DNA from: CAZSWR01 sp964610885
Lineage (GTDB): Bacteria > Bacteroidota > Ignavibacteria > Kapaibacteriales > UBA2268
Direction of reading: 5' to 3'
Assembly (NCBI GenBank): GCA_964610885.1
Contig: CAZSWR010000017.1
Location: forward strand, 1 to 44,390
DNA length: 44,390 nucleotides
Shown here: in pieces, positions 42,429 through 44,390 of the stretch
Position numbering within the stretch: position 1 is the stretch's first letter
Layout: the number at the start of each line of letters is the position of its first letter
The notes under the pieces: generated by a model
Database searches by the model: none
The model's input: the letters and a program-made list of their open reading frames with translations, nothing else
Told to the model about the DNA's origin: nothing
Position numbers and translations under genes: made by a program

Positions 42429-44390
42429 CTACGAGCAGCCGCTCGTTTCGCCACAATCTTCGCAGACCGTGCAGCTGCCGTTGCGTTTCACTCGAATCGA
42501 GCCGCAATTGGTGCATTGTTCGCCGGTATACCCGAATTTTTGGGCGTCTTTTTGCTTCAGTTTTGGCTTCGATTTTGCCGGTTTGGCTTGCGGCGCGTCG
42601 TCTTCGGAGCTTATTTGCTCGGCCAAAACGAGAATCGGTTCGGAGACGACCTTTTTCGCAGGGGTTTTCTCTTCCGATATTGCCACTTCGGCCGGAGTCT
42701 CTTTCTTGTGTGCGTTTCCGTTGATTTCGTCCACTGCCTTGATGTGAATGAAATCCGAACGTTTCAGGTAATCGGCGCCGAGCGAACGGAAGACGTAATC
42801 GAGAATCGAAGTCGATGCTTTGATCGATTCGTGGCCCATAACGATGCCCGAAGGCTCGAAGCGGGTGAACGTGAATGTATCGACCAATTCATCGAGCGGA
42901 ATGCCGTATTGCAAGGCTTTCGAGACCAAGATGGCAAAGCTATTCAGCAGGCCGCGGAACGATGCGCCCTCTTTGTACATATCGATGAAAATCTCGCCGA
43001 GAGTGCCGTCCTCGTATTCGCCGGTACGCAAATAGACCTTGTGGCCGCCCACGTATGCCTCGCGGACGAATCCGTGGCGTTTCTTGGGCAGTCGGCGGCG
43101 TTCGAGGTTGTACTGGATGTTCTCGACGATTTTGGCTTGCAATTCTTTCGCGCCTTTCGTCTCGTCCAATGTGTTCTCGTCGCCCAGCATAACGATTTCG
43201 TCCAATCCCTCGTAATTCGTCGCGTTGAGCGGTTGCGATAGTTTCGACGAATCGCGATAGAGGGCGATGGCCTTGAGCATCATTTTCCAAGATTGCATGT
43301 AAACATCTCCGATTTCGGCCACGGTGGCCTCGGCGGGCATGTTGACTGTCTTCGAAATAGCTCCGGTGATAAACGGCTGGGCAGCGGCCATCATTCGGAC
43401 GTGGGCCATGTACGGGATGAAGCGCTGGCCTTTCTTGCCGCATTTGTTTGCTGTGTCGAATATCGGGAGGTGGCGTTTCTTCAGTCCGGGGGCGCCCTCG
43501 ATCATCATCGTACCGCTAATGTATTCGTTGGCTTTCTCGATTTCGTCGGCCGAGAATCCGAGTTCGGTCAGTAGGTCGAAATTTGGATTGTCTGTTTTCT
43601 CCGCCGGAAATCCAATCGATGCGAGGAAATCTTCGCCGAGCGTCCATTTGTTGAACACGAAACGAATGTCGAACGCATTTGCGAGTTGCGATTCGATTGC
43701 CTCAATTTTGTCGTCGGTGAAGCCTTTTTCCTTCAGGCTTTTTGAGTTGACGACGGGGCAATCCTCCAGTTTCGGCGTCCCGATCGAGTATTTCTCGATA
43801 TTGGCAATTTCCGAGGCTGTATAGCCAAGTTTGGTGAGCGCCTTCCGAACCGATTGATTGACGATCTTGAAATACCCACCACCGGCCAATTTTTTGAATT
43901 TGACAACTGCGAAATCCGGTTCGATGCCGGTCGTATCGCAATCCATCACCAAGCCAATGGTGCCGGTCGGTGCCAACACGGTAACTTGGGCATTGCGGTA
44001 ACCGAATTGCTCGCCGAGCTTGAGAGCCTTGTCCCACGATTCGCGGGCGGCCTTCGACATTTTTTCGGGGCAATGCTTGGGATTGATGCCCATCGGGAAG
44101 ACCGAAAGGCGTTCGTATTCGGAATCGTGGACGTTGTATGCTGCACGCCTGTGGTTGCGAATCACTCGAAGCATCTCCTCGCGATTCTCGTGGTACGCCG
44201 GAAATGGACCATGTTCTTTGGCCAATTCGGCCGAAGCCGCATAAGACTCGCCTGTCAGAATGGCAGTAATCGATCCGGTAAGGGCCAAAGCCTCGGGCGA
44301 ATCGTAAGGGATGCCATTGACCATCAGGAGCGACCCCAAATTGGCATAGCCAAGCCCGAGCGTACGGAAATCGTAGCTGAGGCGGGCAAT
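42429..44390 (-). CDS. nrdJ: Adenosylcobalamin-dependent ribonucleotide reductase (class II), 5'-truncated by the window edge
   Basis: The enzyme reduces ribonucleotides to deoxyribonucleotides using a B12 radical instead of a metal-radical subunit. The last 653 codons are in the window; the frame is open to the edge (it reads RLSYDFRTLGLGYANLGSLL there), so the start and the cobalamin-site region lie outside. Visible landmarks are the APTGTIGLVMDCDTTGIEPD loop of the reductase barrel, FITGAISKTVNMP, a TSCPD-type domain (KRHGFVREAYVGGHKVYLRT to GIVMGHESIKASTSILDYVF), a Lys/Pro/Ala-rich linker, and a C-terminal zinc ribbon with CTNCGS and CTVCEDCG, ending CGETSGCS. The final Cys pair is the redox tail that regenerates the active site. 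Being oxygen-indifferent, it suits changing oxygen conditions. Confidence 0.95.
   Translation of the reverse strand: MARLSYDFRTLGLGYANLGSLLMVNGIPYDSPEALALTGSITAILTGESYAASAELAKEHGPFPAYHENREEMLRVIRNHRRAAYNVHDSEYERLSVFPMGINPKHCPEKMSKAARESWDKALKLGEQFGYRNAQVTVLAPTGTIGLVMDCDTTGIEPDFAVVKFKKLAGGGYFKIVNQSVRKALTKLGYTASEIANIEKYSIGTPKLEDCPVVNSKSLKEKGFTDDKIEAIESQLANAFDIRFVFNKWTLGEDFLASIGFPAEKTDNPNFDLLTELGFSADEIEKANEYISGTMMIEGAPGLKKRHLPIFDTANKCGKKGQRFIPYMAHVRMMAAAQPFITGAISKTVNMPAEATVAEIGDVYMQSWKMMLKAIALYRDSSKLSQPLNATNYEGLDEIVMLGDENTLDETKGAKELQAKIVENIQYNLERRRLPKKRHGFVREAYVGGHKVYLRTGEYEDGTLGEIFIDMYKEGASFRGLLNSFAILVSKALQYGIPLDELVDTFTFTRFEPSGIVMGHESIKASTSILDYVFRSLGADYLKRSDFIHIKAVDEINGNAHKKETPAEVAISEEKTPAKKVVSEPILVLAEQISSEDDAPQAKPAKSKPKLKQKDAQKFGYTGEQCTNCGSIRVKRNGSCTVCEDCGETSGCS

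Overview
The window looks like a metagenome-assembled scaffold from a bacterium of the Bacteroidota/Chlorobiota/'Candidatus Kapabacteria' neighbourhood (FCB group). The grounds are type IX secretion (T9SS) type A C-terminal sorting domains on at least three proteins, a SusC-like/OMP-barrel receptor, a GEVED domain, many weak or absent Shine-Dalgarno sites with several TTG starts, and one promoter of the TTG-N20-TAnnTTTG type. The exact phylum is inference. A 100-N gap (31185-31284) flanked by an identical 55-bp word marks a de Bruijn assembly break. No tRNA, rRNA or CRISPR array was seen.

Region 1 (1-5.3 kb, all minus strand): a short D-3-phosphoglycerate dehydrogenase (serA-like), a secreted CBM9-like protein, a PfkB-family kinase, an FmdB-type zinc ribbon and a small outer-membrane protein. 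Three convincing intrinsic terminators divide them. Region 2 (5.5-8.3 kb): a CHASE-PAS-HisKA sensor protein whose ATP-binding domain looks degenerate, next to a stand-alone receiver protein.

Region 3 (8.6-33.3 kb, all minus, mostly tightly spaced) is the notable part. It runs, in transcription order: a signal-peptide-bearing fibre protein of near-identical 152-aa repeats ending in a C1q/TNF-like head (interrupted by the assembly gap); a 4003-aa giant surface protein with six repeats of a G-N-W...P..W module; a 786-aa relative with one such module; a 695-aa relative ending in a dockerin-like domain; a 448-aa protein with a possibly cohesin-like N-terminal half and a T9SS domain; a secreted seven-repeat WD40 protein with a T9SS domain; and an OmpA-type protein able to hold peptidoglycan. 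I read this as a candidate cell-surface fibre or coat assembly locus, with the region 2 signalling pair just downstream.

Region 4 (33.8-36.3 kb): a TonB-dependent-receptor-type barrel gene cut by one in-frame TGA. Region 5 (36.5-42.3 kb) is bracketed by two inverted 118-bp copies of a dispersed repeat and is the only part with plus-strand genes: a lipoprotein MsrB-MsrA fusion, a T9SS-secreted protein, an O-methyltransferase (minus) and a class C beta-lactamase-like serine hydrolase. Region 6 (42.4-44.4 kb): the 3' two-thirds of an adenosylcobalamin-dependent ribonucleotide reductase (nrdJ), running off the window edge.
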